The notes beneath the pieces were generated by a model. The model did no database searches. It was not told the origin of the DNA and saw only the letters and a list, made by a program, of their open reading frames with translations. Shown here one piece after another: positions 8,684-17,469 of a stretch of DNA of 64,000 bases (its first letter is position 1; every line of letters starts with the position of its first letter). Source of the stretch: Streptomyces sp. ISL-94 (lineage in GTDB: Bacteria; Actinomycetota; Actinomycetes; Streptomycetales; Streptomycetaceae). The position numbers were made by a program, and so were the translations under genes. Where the stretch lies: contig NZ_JAGGOZ010000080.1 of the NCBI RefSeq assembly GCF_018614075.1, positions 35,040-99,039 of the forward strand. Reading direction: 5' to 3'.

Positions 8684-9304
8684 ATGACCAACACCCTCCC
8701 CCTGCCTTCGGCGGGGGTGCCCCCAGTGATCGGTGTCCTGGCCCTCCAGGGCGATGTACGGGAGCACCTGATCGCCCTGGCCGCGGCGGACGCCGTGGCC
8801 AGGGCGGTCCGGCGCCCCGAGGAGCTCGCCGAGATCGACGCCCTCGTGATCCCCGGTGGCGAGTCCACGACCATGTCGAAGCTCGCCGTGCTGTTCGGCA
8901 TGCTGGAGCCGCTGCGCGAGCGCGTGGCCGCCGGCATGCCCGTCTACGGCACCTGCGCCGGCATGATCATGCTCGCCGACAAGCTCCTGGACGGCCGTGA
9001 GGACCAGGAGACGCTCGGCGGCATCGACATGATCGTGCGCCGCAATGCCTTCGGCCGCCAGAACGAGTCCTTCGAAGCGAAGATCGATTTCGCGGGCATC
9101 GCGGACGGCCCGGTCGAGGGCGTCTTCATCCGCGCCCCCTGGGTCGAGTCGGTCGGCGCCTCCGCCCAGGTGCTCGCCACGTACGACGGACACACCGTCG
9201 CCGTGCGCCAAGGCAACGTCCTCGCGACCTCGTTCCACCCGGAGCTCACCGGCGACGACCGCGTTCACGCGTACTTCGTCGACATGGTGCGCGCGGGGCT
9301 GTAA
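8684..9304 (+). CDS. pdxT: Pyridoxal 5'-phosphate synthase glutaminase PdxT
   Basis: A class-I-like glutaminase of 206 residues (from the ATG at 8684) that feeds ammonia to PdxS. The glutamine-binding PGGEST motif, the catalytic cysteine in YGTCAGM and the His-Glu pair in SFHPEL are all present. Residues 5-15 (LPLPSAGVPPV) are encoded by an interspersed palindromic repeat at 8696-8726. They are not part of the usual PdxT N-terminus, which begins at IGVLALQGDV. An in-frame GTG at 8726 would give a family-typical 192-residue protein, so the start is uncertain. It is transcribed with pdxS. Confidence 0.95.
   Translation: MTNTLPLPSAGVPPVIGVLALQGDVREHLIALAAADAVARAVRRPEELAEIDALVIPGGESTTMSKLAVLFGMLEPLRERVAAGMPVYGTCAGMIMLADKLLDGREDQETLGGIDMIVRRNAFGRQNESFEAKIDFAGIADGPVEGVFIRAPWVESVGASAQVLATYDGHTVAVRQGNVLATSFHPELTGDDRVHAYFVDMVRAGL
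8696..8726 (+). repeat. Short interspersed palindromic repeat, copy 1 (5' end of pdxT)
   Basis: The sequence CTCCCCC, a short stem-loop with a TTCG tetraloop, then GGGGGT and GCCCCCAG has the same frame as copies at 17470-17506 and 39112-39143. Conserved ends with a variable inner stem suggest a mobile or amplified Streptomyces repeat. Confidence 0.7.
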
Positions 9305-9361
9305 ACAGGTCCCGGTAGGATCGGGGACGAACACTGTTGGTGACGTGAAGGAGACAGGCGG

Positions 9362-10114
9362 ATGTCCGGCCACTCTAAATGGGCTACGACGAAGCACAAG
9401 AAGGCCGTGATCGATGCCAAGCGCGGCAAGCTCTTCGCGAAGCTGATCAAGAACATCGAGGTCGCGGCCCGTATGGGCGGCGCTGACATCGACGGCAACC
9501 CGACGCTCTTCGACGCCGTTCAGAAGGCCAAGAAGAGCTCGGTCCCGAACAAGAACATCGACTCCGCGGTCAAGCGCGGCGGCGGCCTCGAGGCCGGCGG
9601 CGCCGACTACGAGACGATCATGTACGAGGGCTACGGTCCCAACGGTGTCGCGGTGCTCATCGAGTGCCTCACCGACAACCGCAACCGCGCCGCCTCCGAC
9701 GTCCGCGTCGCCATGACCCGCAACGGCGGCTCGATGGCCGACCCGGGTTCGGTCTCGTACCTGTTCAACCGCAAGGGCGTCATCATCCTCCCCAAGGGCG
9801 AACTGTCCGAGGACGACGTGCTCGGCGCGGTGCTCGAGGCCGGGGCCGAAGAGGTCAACGACAACGGCGACACGTTCGAGATCATCAGCGAGGCCACCGA
9901 CCTGGTCGCGGTCCGTACCGCTCTCCAGGACGCGGGCATCGACTACGACTCGGCCGACGCCAGCTTCGTTCCCTCCATGCAGGTCGAGCTGGACGAAGAG
10001 GGCGCGCGCAAGATCTTCAAGCTGATCGACGCGCTGGAGGACAGCGACGACGTGCAGAACGTCTTCGCCAACTTCGACGTCTCGGACGAGGTCATGGAGA
10101 AGGTCGACGCCTGA
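9362..10114 (+). CDS. yebC: YebC/PmpR family translation factor or regulator
   Basis: A 250-residue YebC-family protein of usual length. The signature N-terminus SGHSKWATTKHKKAVIDAKRGKLF is followed by the three-domain YebC fold and an acidic C-terminus. YebC-type proteins were first described as DNA-binding regulators. More recent work links some members to relieving ribosome stalling at proline stretches. In Streptomyces and many bacteria the gene sits immediately before ruvCAB, as here. The ATG at 9362 has AAGGAGA about 7 nt upstream. A strong terminator at 10203 separates it from ruvC. Confidence 0.95.
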   Translation: MSGHSKWATTKHKKAVIDAKRGKLFAKLIKNIEVAARMGGADIDGNPTLFDAVQKAKKSSVPNKNIDSAVKRGGGLEAGGADYETIMYEGYGPNGVAVLIECLTDNRNRAASDVRVAMTRNGGSMADPGSVSYLFNRKGVIILPKGELSEDDVLGAVLEAGAEEVNDNGDTFEIISEATDLVAVRTALQDAGIDYDSADASFVPSMQVELDEEGARKIFKLIDALEDSDDVQNVFANFDVSDEVMEKVDA

Positions 10115-10202
10115 CCGGCACCCCCCCTGCGGCCGAACCGCCGCCGCTCTCGCGGAGGTGGCTGCCCGCCGCGGGGCTGCTCCATTGATGGTTGCTGTAT
10201 TC

Positions 10203-10234
10203 GCGGGCCGACAGGACACACCCTGTCGGCCCGC
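10203..10234 (+). terminator. Rho-independent-like terminator after yebC
   Basis: A perfect 13-bp stem (GCGGGCCGACAGG / CCTGTCGGCCCGC) with a 6-nt loop is followed by CTGCTTTGT. It ends yebC transcription ahead of the ruvCAB promoter. Confidence 0.85.
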
Positions 10235-10301
10235 TGCTTTGTCAGTGGGGCCGGATAGCCTGCACGGACACGGACAGACGATCGAAGGCAGGGGGGATGG
10301 T

Positions 10302-10832
10302 GTGCGAGTTCTCGGTGTGGACCCGGGGCTGACGCGGTGTGGGGTCGGCGTCGTCGAGGGTGTTGCCGGGCGTCCCCTGACCATGCTCGGGGTGGGGGTC
10401 GTACGGACGCCCCCGGATGCGGAGTTGGGCCACCGGCTCGTCGCCATCGAGCGGGGCATCGAGGAATGGCTCGATGAGCACCGGCCCGAAGTCGTCGCCG
10501 TGGAGCGGGTGTTCAGCCAGCACAACGTCCGGACCGTGATGGGCACCGCCCAGGCCAGCGCCGTCGCCATGCTGTGTGCCGCACGGCGCGGCATACCGGT
10601 CGTCCTGCACACCCCCAGCGAGGTCAAGGCCGCCGTCAGCGGCAGCGGCCGGGCCGACAAGGCCCAGGTCGGCGCCATGGTGACCCGGCTGCTCCGGCTG
10701 GACGCACCGCCGAAACCGGCCGACGCCGCCGACGCCCTCGCGCTCGCCATCTGCCACATCTGGCGGGCCCCCGCCCAGAGCCGCCTCCAGCAGGCGGTCG
10801 CCCTGCACGCCTCGAAAGGCCGTACCCGATGA
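10302..10832 (+). CDS. ruvC: Holliday junction endodeoxyribonuclease RuvC
   Basis: A 176-residue RNase H-fold resolvase. The catalytic acidic residues are visible: the Asp of VLGVDPGLTRCG at residue 6, the Glu of VAVERVF, and the two Asps of PADAADALALAICH near the C-terminus. It cuts Holliday junctions presented by RuvAB. The start is the GTG at 10302, preceded by AGGGGGGA. Longer readings upstream cross the yebC terminator and are rejected. The stop overlaps the ruvA ATG (ATGA). I see no convincing LexA box upstream. Confidence 0.95.
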   Translation: MRVLGVDPGLTRCGVGVVEGVAGRPLTMLGVGVVRTPPDAELGHRLVAIERGIEEWLDEHRPEVVAVERVFSQHNVRTVMGTAQASAVAMLCAARRGIPVVLHTPSEVKAAVSGSGRADKAQVGAMVTRLLRLDAPPKPADAADALALAICHIWRAPAQSRLQQAVALHASKGRTR

Positions 10833-11461
10833 TCGCCTTCGTCAGCGGCCCCGTCGCCGCGCTCGCCCCCACCCTGGCCGTGATCGAGGTCGGGGGAGTG
10901 GGCATGGCCGTACAGTGCACGCCGAACACCATCGCCGGCCTGCGGGTGGGCGAGGCCTCCAAGTTGGCGACGTCGCTGGTCGTACGGGAGGACTCGCTCA
11001 CGCTGTACGGCTTCGCCGACGACGACGAGCGGCAGGTCTTCGAACTGCTCCAGACCGCGAGCGGCGTCGGGCCGAGGCTGGCGCAGGCGATGCTGGGCGT
11101 CCACCGCCCGGACGCCCTTCGCCTGGCCGTGTCCACGGGCGACGAGAAGGCGCTGATGGCGGTGCCGGGGATCGGGAAGAAGGGCGCGCAGAAGCTGCTG
11201 CTGGAGCTGAAGGACAAGCTGGGGGCTCCGCTGGGGTCCAGTGGCCTGGTGGGGGCGCAGCGGGCCGCCGCGTCGGGGCCGGCGCCGTGGACCGAGCAGC
11301 TGTCCGCCGCTCTGATCGGCCTCGGGTACGCGGCTCGGGATGCGGAGGAGGCGGTCTCGGCCGTGACGCCGCAGGCCGAGGCCGCGATCGCCGCCGGTGG
11401 CTCCGCCCCCGTCCCGCAGCTCCTGCGCGCCGCGCTCCAGTCCCTGAACCGCGCCCGCTGA
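10829..11461 (+). CDS. ruvA: Holliday junction branch migration subunit RuvA
   Basis: A 210-residue protein with three domains. These are an N-terminal OB fold (MIAFVSGPV...), a tandem helix-hairpin-helix with GVGPRLAQAMLG and VPGIGKKGAQKLLLELKDKL, and a C-terminal domain III that contacts RuvB. The linker before domain III is alanine/glycine rich. RuvA tetramers recognise the four-way junction and load RuvB. It overlaps ruvC by 4 nt. It is unusually separated from ruvB by a 518-bp repeat-filled gap. Confidence 0.95.
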   Translation: MIAFVSGPVAALAPTLAVIEVGGVGMAVQCTPNTIAGLRVGEASKLATSLVVREDSLTLYGFADDDERQVFELLQTASGVGPRLAQAMLGVHRPDALRLAVSTGDEKALMAVPGIGKKGAQKLLLELKDKLGAPLGSSGLVGAQRAAASGPAPWTEQLSAALIGLGYAARDAEEAVSAVTPQAEAAIAAGGSAPVPQLLRAALQSLNRAR

Positions 11462-11508
11462 CGTGCGCGCGGCCCACCTTCCCGGGGCTCCTCCGCCCGG
11501 CGATCCCC

Positions 11509-11903
11509 GCGCCTCAAGCGCCGGCGGGGCTGGATTGGCTGGGCTCCGCCCCCGCCCGTCAGGCGCCGGTGGTCTGGAGTGGGTGCCGGTGAGTGGGCTC
11601 GTGCGGCTCAAAGCTCGGGGCTCCGCCCCGGACCCCGCGCCTCAAACGCCGGCGGGGCTGGATCGGCGGGGCTCCGCCCCTGCCCGTCAGGCGCCGCCGG
11701 GGCTGGAGTGGGTGCCGCTGGGTGGGCCCCGTGCGGCTCAAAGCTCGGGGCTCCGCCCCGGACTCCGCGCCTCGAACGCCGGCGAGGCTGGATCGGCGGA
11801 GCTCCGCCCCGCGCCTCGAACGCAGGCGAGGCGCCCGGCGGGGGTGGCCCGGGCGGAAGGATTCGGGCCGGGCAGAATCCAGCCCCGCCGGCGTTTGAGG
11901 CGC
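11509..11903. repeat. Array of Streptomyces interspersed GC-rich repeats in the ruvA-ruvB gap
   Basis: The 518-bp gap between ruvA and ruvB has no credible gene. It contains the core GCGCCTCAAACGCCGGCGGG at 11509, 11637, 11767 and 11811 (slightly varied), and inverted at about 11878-11903. The first three cores are spaced 128 and 130 nt apart. Each is followed by GGGCTCCGCCCC, GCCCGTCAGGCGCC, GGAGTGGGTGCC and GTGCGGCTCAAAGCTCGGGGCTCCGCCCCGGA-type modules. The stretch is therefore a tandem duplication of a composite ~130-bp unit. The same core flanks the element at 43308. Confidence 0.8.
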
Positions 11904-11979
11904 GGGTCCGGGCAGCGCCCGGGAGTGCACCCGCAGGGATCGACCACCCGCACCACCACCGAGAAGGCAGACTGACACC

Positions 11980-13059
11980 GTGAACTGGGACGACGACGAC
12001 ACCGAGGCCACCGCCGAAGGCGACCGTATCGTCGCGGCGGCAGCCGATGGGGAGGACACCGCCGTCGAGGCGGCGCTGCGCCCCAAGGACCTCGGCGAGT
12101 TCGTCGGGCAGGAGAAGGTCCGCCAGCAGCTGGACCTCGTCCTGAAGGCGGCCCGCCAGCGCGGCGCCACCGCCGACCACGTCCTGCTCTCCGGCGCGCC
12201 CGGCCTCGGCAAGACGACACTGTCGATGATCATCGCGGCCGAGATGGGCGCGCCCATCAGGATCACCTCCGGCCCCGCCATCCAGCACGCCGGAGACCTC
12301 GCCGCCATCCTCTCCTCCCTCCAGGAGGGCGAGGTGCTCTTCCTGGACGAGATCCACCGCATGTCCCGGCCCGCCGAGGAGATGCTCTACATGGCCATGG
12401 AGGACTTCCGCGTCGATGTGATCGTCGGCAAGGGCCCGGGCGCGACCGCCATCCCGCTGGAGCTGCCGCCCTTCACCCTCGTCGGGGCGACGACACGGGC
12501 CGGCCTGCTGCCGCCCCCGCTCCGCGACCGGTTCGGGTTCACGGGGCACATGGAGTTCTACGCCCCCGAGGAGCTGGAGCGCGTCATCCACCGCTCCGCC
12601 CGCCTCCTCGACGTCGAGATCGACACCGCAGGCGCCGCCGAGATCGCCGGCCGCTCCCGCGGCACCCCGCGCATCGCCAACCGCCTGCTGCGCCGCGTCC
12701 GCGACTACGCGCAGGTCCGGGCCGACGGCGTGATCAACCGCGAGGTGGCCGGTACCGCCCTCCAGGTGTACGAGGTGGACGCGCGCGGGCTCGACCGGCT
12801 GGACCGGGCCGTGCTGGAGGCGCTGCTCAAGCTCTTCGGCGGCGGCCCCGTCGGGCTGTCCACGCTCGCCGTCGCCGTCGGCGAGGAACGGGAGACCGTG
12901 GAGGAGGTGGCGGAGCCCTTCCTGGTCCGCGAGGGCCTGCTCGCGCGTACCCCCAGGGGGCGCGTCGCGACGCCCGCGGCATGGGCTCACCTGGGACTCG
13001 TACCGCCCCGGCAGCACGGGAGCGGATCAAGCGGACAACAGGGCTTGTTCGGGGCCTGA
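11980..13059 (+). CDS. ruvB: Holliday junction branch migration ATPase RuvB
   Basis: A 359-residue AAA+ motor. Walker A is GAPGLGKTTLS, Walker B is FLDEIHRM, sensor 1 is GATTRAGLLPPPLRDRFG with its arginine finger region, and a C-terminal winged helix contacts DNA. It drives branch migration with RuvA. The start is GTG at 11980 with GAGAAGG upstream. The N-terminus is acidic (NWDDDDTEATAEGD). It is separated from ruvA by repeats and so may rely on its own promoter or on read-through. Confidence 0.96.
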   Translation: MNWDDDDTEATAEGDRIVAAAADGEDTAVEAALRPKDLGEFVGQEKVRQQLDLVLKAARQRGATADHVLLSGAPGLGKTTLSMIIAAEMGAPIRITSGPAIQHAGDLAAILSSLQEGEVLFLDEIHRMSRPAEEMLYMAMEDFRVDVIVGKGPGATAIPLELPPFTLVGATTRAGLLPPPLRDRFGFTGHMEFYAPEELERVIHRSARLLDVEIDTAGAAEIAGRSRGTPRIANRLLRRVRDYAQVRADGVINREVAGTALQVYEVDARGLDRLDRAVLEALLKLFGGGPVGLSTLAVAVGEERETVEEVAEPFLVREGLLARTPRGRVATPAAWAHLGLVPPRQHGSGSSGQQGLFGA

Positions 13060-13223
13060 CGGCGCGGAGGTTCGCGCACCCAGGAACTGCGATGCCATGC
13101 TGGGCGTTGTTCCATCGGTGCGGACTCGCCTAGACTCCGCCGATGCCGACCCTTCGGGTCGGCGTGCCCACCCCCGTAGAAAAAGGCCGTCTCCCGTGCG
13201 GTCGTGCGAAGGATCTCCGTCCC

Positions 13224-13724
13224 GTGAATCTCGTGACATTCCTCCCGTTCATCGTGCTCATCGGGGCGATGATCCTGATGACCCGCTCCGCCAAGAAGAA
13301 GCAGCAGGCGGCCGCGCAGATGCGCGACCACATGACGCCCGGTACCGGGGTCCGCACCATCGGCGGCATGTACGCCACGGTGAAGGAGATCGGCGACGAC
13401 ACCGTCACCCTTGAGGTGGCCCCCGGCGTCCACGCGGTCTACGCGAAGAACGCCATCGGCGCCGTCCTCGAGGACGCGGAGTACAACCGCATCGTCCACG
13501 GCATCGCCGACGAGCCGGATACCGACACGCCGGTCGTCCCCGACGACGCGTCCTCCCTGACCGAGACTCCGAAGACGGACCTCACGAAGGACGAGGACGA
13601 GGCTCCCAAGCTCGACCTGGGCAAGAAGGCCGAAGCGCCCGAGGACGAGGCGCCCAAGGGCGACGAGCCCAAGGGCGACGAGCCGAAGGACGGCAAGGCC
13701 GACGGCGAGGCCGGCGCCAAGTAG
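13224..13724 (+). CDS. yajC: Preprotein translocase subunit YajC
   Basis: A 166-residue protein. A single N-terminal transmembrane helix (LVTFLPFIVLIGAMILMTRSAKK) is followed by the YajC cytosolic fold (GTGVRTIGGMYATVKEIGDDTVTLEV). A long acidic, lysine-rich, low-complexity C-terminal tail follows that is typical of actinobacterial YajC. It forms the accessory SecDF-YajC complex. The GTG at 13224 is behind GAAGGA. Earlier in-frame starts would put a charged stretch before the membrane anchor. A -10-like TAGACT lies at 13131. Confidence 0.92.
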   Translation: MNLVTFLPFIVLIGAMILMTRSAKKKQQAAAQMRDHMTPGTGVRTIGGMYATVKEIGDDTVTLEVAPGVHAVYAKNAIGAVLEDAEYNRIVHGIADEPDTDTPVVPDDASSLTETPKTDLTKDEDEAPKLDLGKKAEAPEDEAPKGDEPKGDEPKDGKADGEAGAK

Positions 13725-13876
13725 CGCGCGGCCGGGGACCGCGAAGCGCCCGACCGGCGGCTTTCGCGCTCCCCGCCAGTGACACTTCTGCGGGGGGCAG
13801 GGGTCCCCACCACACATTTCGTGGCCGTCCGCGCGCTGACCCGGCGCGGGGCGGTTGGACAGGGAGAAACGACAAG

Positions 13877-15661
13877 GTGGCAGCACCGAACAAGGGCCGG
13901 CGGCCCGCGGGGGCCCAGGGGAGGCCGGGGCGCGCCCTGGCGGTCATCCTGATCGCGATGGTGGCGCTCACCGCGGGGATGTTCCTCTCCAAGCAGACGA
14001 CTCCCCGGCTGGGCATCGACCTCGCCGGCGGCACGAGCATCACGCTCAAGGCCAAGAGCGAGCCGGGCAAGCCCGACGCGGTCAACCCGACGAACATGAA
14101 CACGGCGGTCGGCATCATCGAGCGCCGCGTCAACGGGCTCGGCGTGTCCGAGGCCGAGGTTCAGACGCAGGGCAAAGACCACATCATCGTGAACATCCCC
14201 AAGGGGACGAACGAGCAGCAGGCGCGCGAGCAGGTCGGCACCACCGCCCAGCTGTACTTCCGCCCGGTCCTCGCCTTCGCGGACGGCTCCCCGGCCGCCC
14301 CGGAGGGCACCCAGAGCCCGAGCCCCTCCGCGAGCGGCTCCGGCGCCCCCAAGGCCCAGGACGGCAAGACGCCGTCGGCCACCCCGTCGTCCAGCGCCAC
14401 TTCCCAGGGCCGTGCGCTCAGCGAGGCCCTCAAGGCCCCGAGCGCCCCCACTCCCACGCCCTCGGCGAGCGAGTCGAAGAAGGCAGACGACAACAAGGCC
14501 GCCCCGTCCCCGTCCGCGTCGACGCCCCCGTCGGCCGACGAGGCCGCCGCGGCCGACCTGCAGGCGAAGTTCGCGGCACTGAACTGCGCCGACGAGGCGC
14601 AGCGCGCCGCCGCCGGCAAGGGCGCCAAGCCCGAGGACCCGATGCTCGCCTGTGGCAAGCGCGGCACCGCGTGGGGCAAGTGGATCCTCGGCCCGGCCCA
14701 GGTCAACGGCCAGGACGTGAAGGACGCCAAGGGGGTCATCGACCCCCAGCGCGGTGCCTGGATCGTCACGATGCAGTTCACCGACAAGGGCGCCGACAAG
14801 TTCGCCAAGATCACCGGTGAGCTGGCCACCAAGCAGATGCCGCAGAACCAGTTCGCGATCGTGCTCGACGGCGAGGTCATCTCCGACCCGTCCGTGAGCC
14901 AGGCGCTGACCGGCGGCAACGCCGAGATCTCCGGCGGCTTCACCCAGCAGTCCGCCCAGGACCTGGGCAACATGCTCTCGTACGGCGCCCTGCCGCTCTC
15001 CTTCAGCGAGGACAGCGTCACCACCGTCACGGCCGCGCTCGGCGGCGAGCAGCTGAAGGCCGGCCTGATCGCCGGTGCCATCGGCCTGCTGCTCGTGGTG
15101 ATCTACCTGCTGGTATACTACCGGGGCCTGGCGTTCGTCGCCATCATCAGCCTCCTGGTCTCCGCGGTCCTCACCTACACGATCATGGCGCTGCTCGGGA
15201 AGGGCATCGGCTTCGCGCTGAACCTGCCCGCCGTCTGCGGTGCGATCGTGGCGATCGGCATCACGGCGGACTCGTTCATCGTGTACTTCGAACGCATCCG
15301 GGACGAGATCCGCGAGGGCCGCACCCTGCGTCCGGCCGTCGAGCGTGCCTGGCCGCGAGCCCGGCGCACCATCCTGGTCTCCGACTTCGTGTCGTTCCTG
15401 GCGGCCGCGGTGCTGTTCATCGTCACCGTCGGCAAGGTGCAGGGCTTCGCCTTCACCCTGGGGCTCACCACCCTGCTCGACGTGGTCGTGGTGTTCCTCT
15501 TCACCAAGCCGATCATGACGCTGCTGGCGCGTACGAAGTTCTTCGCGAGCGGTCACCCGTGGTCCGGGCTGGACCCGAAGCGGCTCGGCGCCAAGCCGCC
15601 GCTGCGCCGGTCCCGCCGCACCGGCTCCGCCCCCGTCCCCGTCGACGCAAAGGAGGCGTGA
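13877..15661 (+). CDS. secD: Protein translocase subunit SecD
   Basis: A 594-residue RND-family membrane protein that uses the proton-motive force to pull exported proteins across the membrane. There is one N-terminal TM (residues ~15-33). A large periplasmic-side domain with LGIDLAGGTSITL follows. A Ser/Pro/Ala-rich insertion at about residues 135-225 is low complexity and probably surface exposed. The usual SecD second half then carries five TM helices, including GIGFALNLPAVCGAIVAIGITADSFIVYFERIRDE. The GTG at 13877 sits behind GGGAGAAA. It is coupled to secF 3 nt downstream. Confidence 0.96.
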   Translation: MAAPNKGRRPAGAQGRPGRALAVILIAMVALTAGMFLSKQTTPRLGIDLAGGTSITLKAKSEPGKPDAVNPTNMNTAVGIIERRVNGLGVSEAEVQTQGKDHIIVNIPKGTNEQQAREQVGTTAQLYFRPVLAFADGSPAAPEGTQSPSPSASGSGAPKAQDGKTPSATPSSSATSQGRALSEALKAPSAPTPTPSASESKKADDNKAAPSPSASTPPSADEAAAADLQAKFAALNCADEAQRAAAGKGAKPEDPMLACGKRGTAWGKWILGPAQVNGQDVKDAKGVIDPQRGAWIVTMQFTDKGADKFAKITGELATKQMPQNQFAIVLDGEVISDPSVSQALTGGNAEISGGFTQQSAQDLGNMLSYGALPLSFSEDSVTTVTAALGGEQLKAGLIAGAIGLLLVVIYLLVYYRGLAFVAIISLLVSAVLTYTIMALLGKGIGFALNLPAVCGAIVAIGITADSFIVYFERIRDEIREGRTLRPAVERAWPRARRTILVSDFVSFLAAAVLFIVTVGKVQGFAFTLGLTTLLDVVVVFLFTKPIMTLLARTKFFASGHPWSGLDPKRLGAKPPLRRSRRTGSAPVPVDAKEA

Positions 15662-15664
15662 GAG

Positions 15665-16726
15665 ATGTCGAAGCTGGGAGCTCTCGGCGCCAAGCTGTAC
15701 CGCGGTGAGGTCGGCTACGACTTCGTCGGCAAGCGCTTTCTCTGGTACGGCGTTTCCATCCTGATCACCATCACGGCGATCGTGGCCCTGGCCGTTCAGG
15801 GCCTCAACATGGGCATCGAGTTCAAGGGCGGTGCCGTCTTCACCACCCCGAAGACGGCCGTCTCCGTCGCCAAGGCGACCGAGGACGCGGAGAAGGCCTC
15901 GGGCCACGACGCGATCGTCCAGGAGCTCGGCACCGGCGGCCTGCGGATCCAGATCTCCGGTCTGGACACCGACTCCGCCGCCGACGTGAAGAAGCAGCTG
16001 GCCGCGGACCTCAAGGTCACCGAGGCCGACATCAACGCGGACCTGGTCGGCCCCAGCTGGGGCGAGCAGATCGCGAACAAGGCCTGGACCGGCCTCGGTG
16101 TCTTCATGGTCCTCGTGGTGATCTACCTCGCCATCGCCTTCGAATGGCGGATGGCGGTCGCGGCACTGATCGCCCTGGTCCACGACCTCACGATCACCGT
16201 CGGCGTGTACGCGCTCGTCGGGTTCGAGGTCACCCCGGGCACGGTCATCGGTCTGCTGACGATCCTCGGTTACTCCCTCTACGACACCGTCGTCGTCTTC
16301 GACGGTCTGAAGGAGGGCTCGAAGGACATCACCAAGCAGACCCGCTGGACGTACAGCGAGATCGCCAACCGCAGCATCAACGGCACCCTGGTCCGCTCGA
16401 TCAACACCACGGTCGTGGCGCTGCTCCCGGTCGGGGCCCTGCTGTTCATCGGCGGCGGCTTCCTGGGCGCCGGCATGCTGAACGACATCTCGCTGTCGCT
16501 GTTCGTCGGCCTGGCGGCCGGTGCGTACTCCTCGATCTTCATCGCGACCCCGCTGGTCGTGGACTTCAAGGAGCGCGAGCCGGCGATGAAGGCGCTGAAG
16601 AAGCGGGTGCTCGCCAAGCGGGCGGCCGCGGCGGCGAAGGGCGAGTCCCCGGACGACGGCTACGAGGCCGGCGCCGAGGGCGAGCCGCAGGTCGCGGCGC
16701 AGGCCCGGCCGGGGCGGCGCCGGTGA
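15665..16726 (+). CDS. secF: Protein translocase subunit SecF
   Basis: A 353-residue partner of SecD. The first TM (WYGVSILITITAIVALAVQGL), the GIEFKGGAVF motif of the first exported domain, and five further TM helices with the signature SLYDTVVVFDGLKE and NRSINGTLVRSINTTVVALLP are present. The C-terminal tail is basic, then acidic, and cytosolic. The stop overlaps the apt start (GTGA). Confidence 0.96.
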   Translation: MSKLGALGAKLYRGEVGYDFVGKRFLWYGVSILITITAIVALAVQGLNMGIEFKGGAVFTTPKTAVSVAKATEDAEKASGHDAIVQELGTGGLRIQISGLDTDSAADVKKQLAADLKVTEADINADLVGPSWGEQIANKAWTGLGVFMVLVVIYLAIAFEWRMAVAALIALVHDLTITVGVYALVGFEVTPGTVIGLLTILGYSLYDTVVVFDGLKEGSKDITKQTRWTYSEIANRSINGTLVRSINTTVVALLPVGALLFIGGGFLGAGMLNDISLSLFVGLAAGAYSSIFIATPLVVDFKEREPAMKALKKRVLAKRAAAAAKGESPDDGYEAGAEGEPQVAAQARPGRRR

Positions 16727-17277
16727 GCGAGCTCCTGTCCGAGGACGTACGGGCGCTGCTGCTCAGCCGGATCAAGGACGTGGCGGACTACCCGCAGCCG
16801 GGCGTGATGTTCAAGGACATCACCCCGCTGCTGGCGGACCCGAAGGCGTTCGCCGCGCTGACGCAGACGCTGGTGGAGCTGGCCGTGCGGTACGGCGCGA
16901 CGAAGATCGTCGGGCTGGAGGCGCGGGGATTCATCCTCGCGGCTCCGGTGGCCGTGCAGGCCGGGGTCGGCTTCGTGCCGGTCCGCAAGGCCGGGAAGCT
17001 GCCGGGGGCGACGCTGGCGCAGTCCTACGCGCTGGAGTACGGGACGGCGGAGATCGAGGTCCACGCCGAGGACCTGTCGGCCGGTGACCGGGTCATGGTC
17101 ATCGACGACGTCCTGGCCACCGGCGGCACCGCCGAAGCCTCGCTCTCGCTCATCCGGCGGGCCGGGGCCGAGGTCGCCGGGGTGGCGGTCCTGATGGAGC
17201 TGTCGTTCCTCCCGGGCCGGGCCAAGCTGGGCGCCGCGCTGGGCGGGGCCCCGCTGGACGCGCTGATCGTGGTCTGA
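16723..17277 (+). CDS. apt: Adenine phosphoribosyltransferase
   Basis: A 184-residue type I phosphoribosyltransferase that salvages adenine to AMP with PRPP. The PRPP-binding loop VMVIDDVLATGGTAEA is intact, as are the adenine-site hood GLEARGFI and VRKAGKLPG. The gene lies between secDF and relA, as in other streptomycetes. GTG at 16723 overlaps the secF stop. A strong terminator follows 17 nt after the stop. Confidence 0.96.
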   Translation: MSELLSEDVRALLLSRIKDVADYPQPGVMFKDITPLLADPKAFAALTQTLVELAVRYGATKIVGLEARGFILAAPVAVQAGVGFVPVRKAGKLPGATLAQSYALEYGTAEIEVHAEDLSAGDRVMVIDDVLATGGTAEASLSLIRRAGAEVAGVAVLMELSFLPGRAKLGAALGGAPLDALIVV

Positions 17278-17293
17278 CCCTTCGCCTGACGGG

Positions 17294-17328
17294 CGGCGGG
17301 CATCCGGGTTTCCCCGGGTGCCCGCCGT
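17294..17328 (+). terminator. Terminator after apt
   Basis: A stem CGGCGGGCATCCGGG / CCCGGGTGCCCGCCG (one mismatch) with a short loop is followed by TTTTCGTG. It is a clear intrinsic terminator that closes the yajC-secDF-apt unit. Confidence 0.85.
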
Positions 17329-17428
17329 TTTCGTGTGCGGCGGGGGCACCCGGGGCCGGCCCCCGGACCGCCCGGGCGCCGGCGGGCCCGGATTGGCGCA
17401 GGCTCGGGGAACGGGCGAACGGAAGGCT

Positions 17429-17434
17429 CGCTAC
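17429..17434 (+). promoter_or_regulatory. Candidate -10 for relA
   Basis: TACCAT (TANNNT type) lies about 80 nt upstream of the preferred relA TTG start, after the apt terminator. Transcription starting near 17441 would give a leader of about 75 nt containing the palindromic repeat at 17470-17506. Confidence 0.3.
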
Positions 17435-17469
17435 CATGGTTTATCCGGACCTGACCGGGGCTCCGGATC

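Noticed and set aside
10235..10301. LexA (SOS) box before ruvC
   Set aside because: No GAACNNNNGTTC-type dyad is present between the yebC terminator and the ruvC start.
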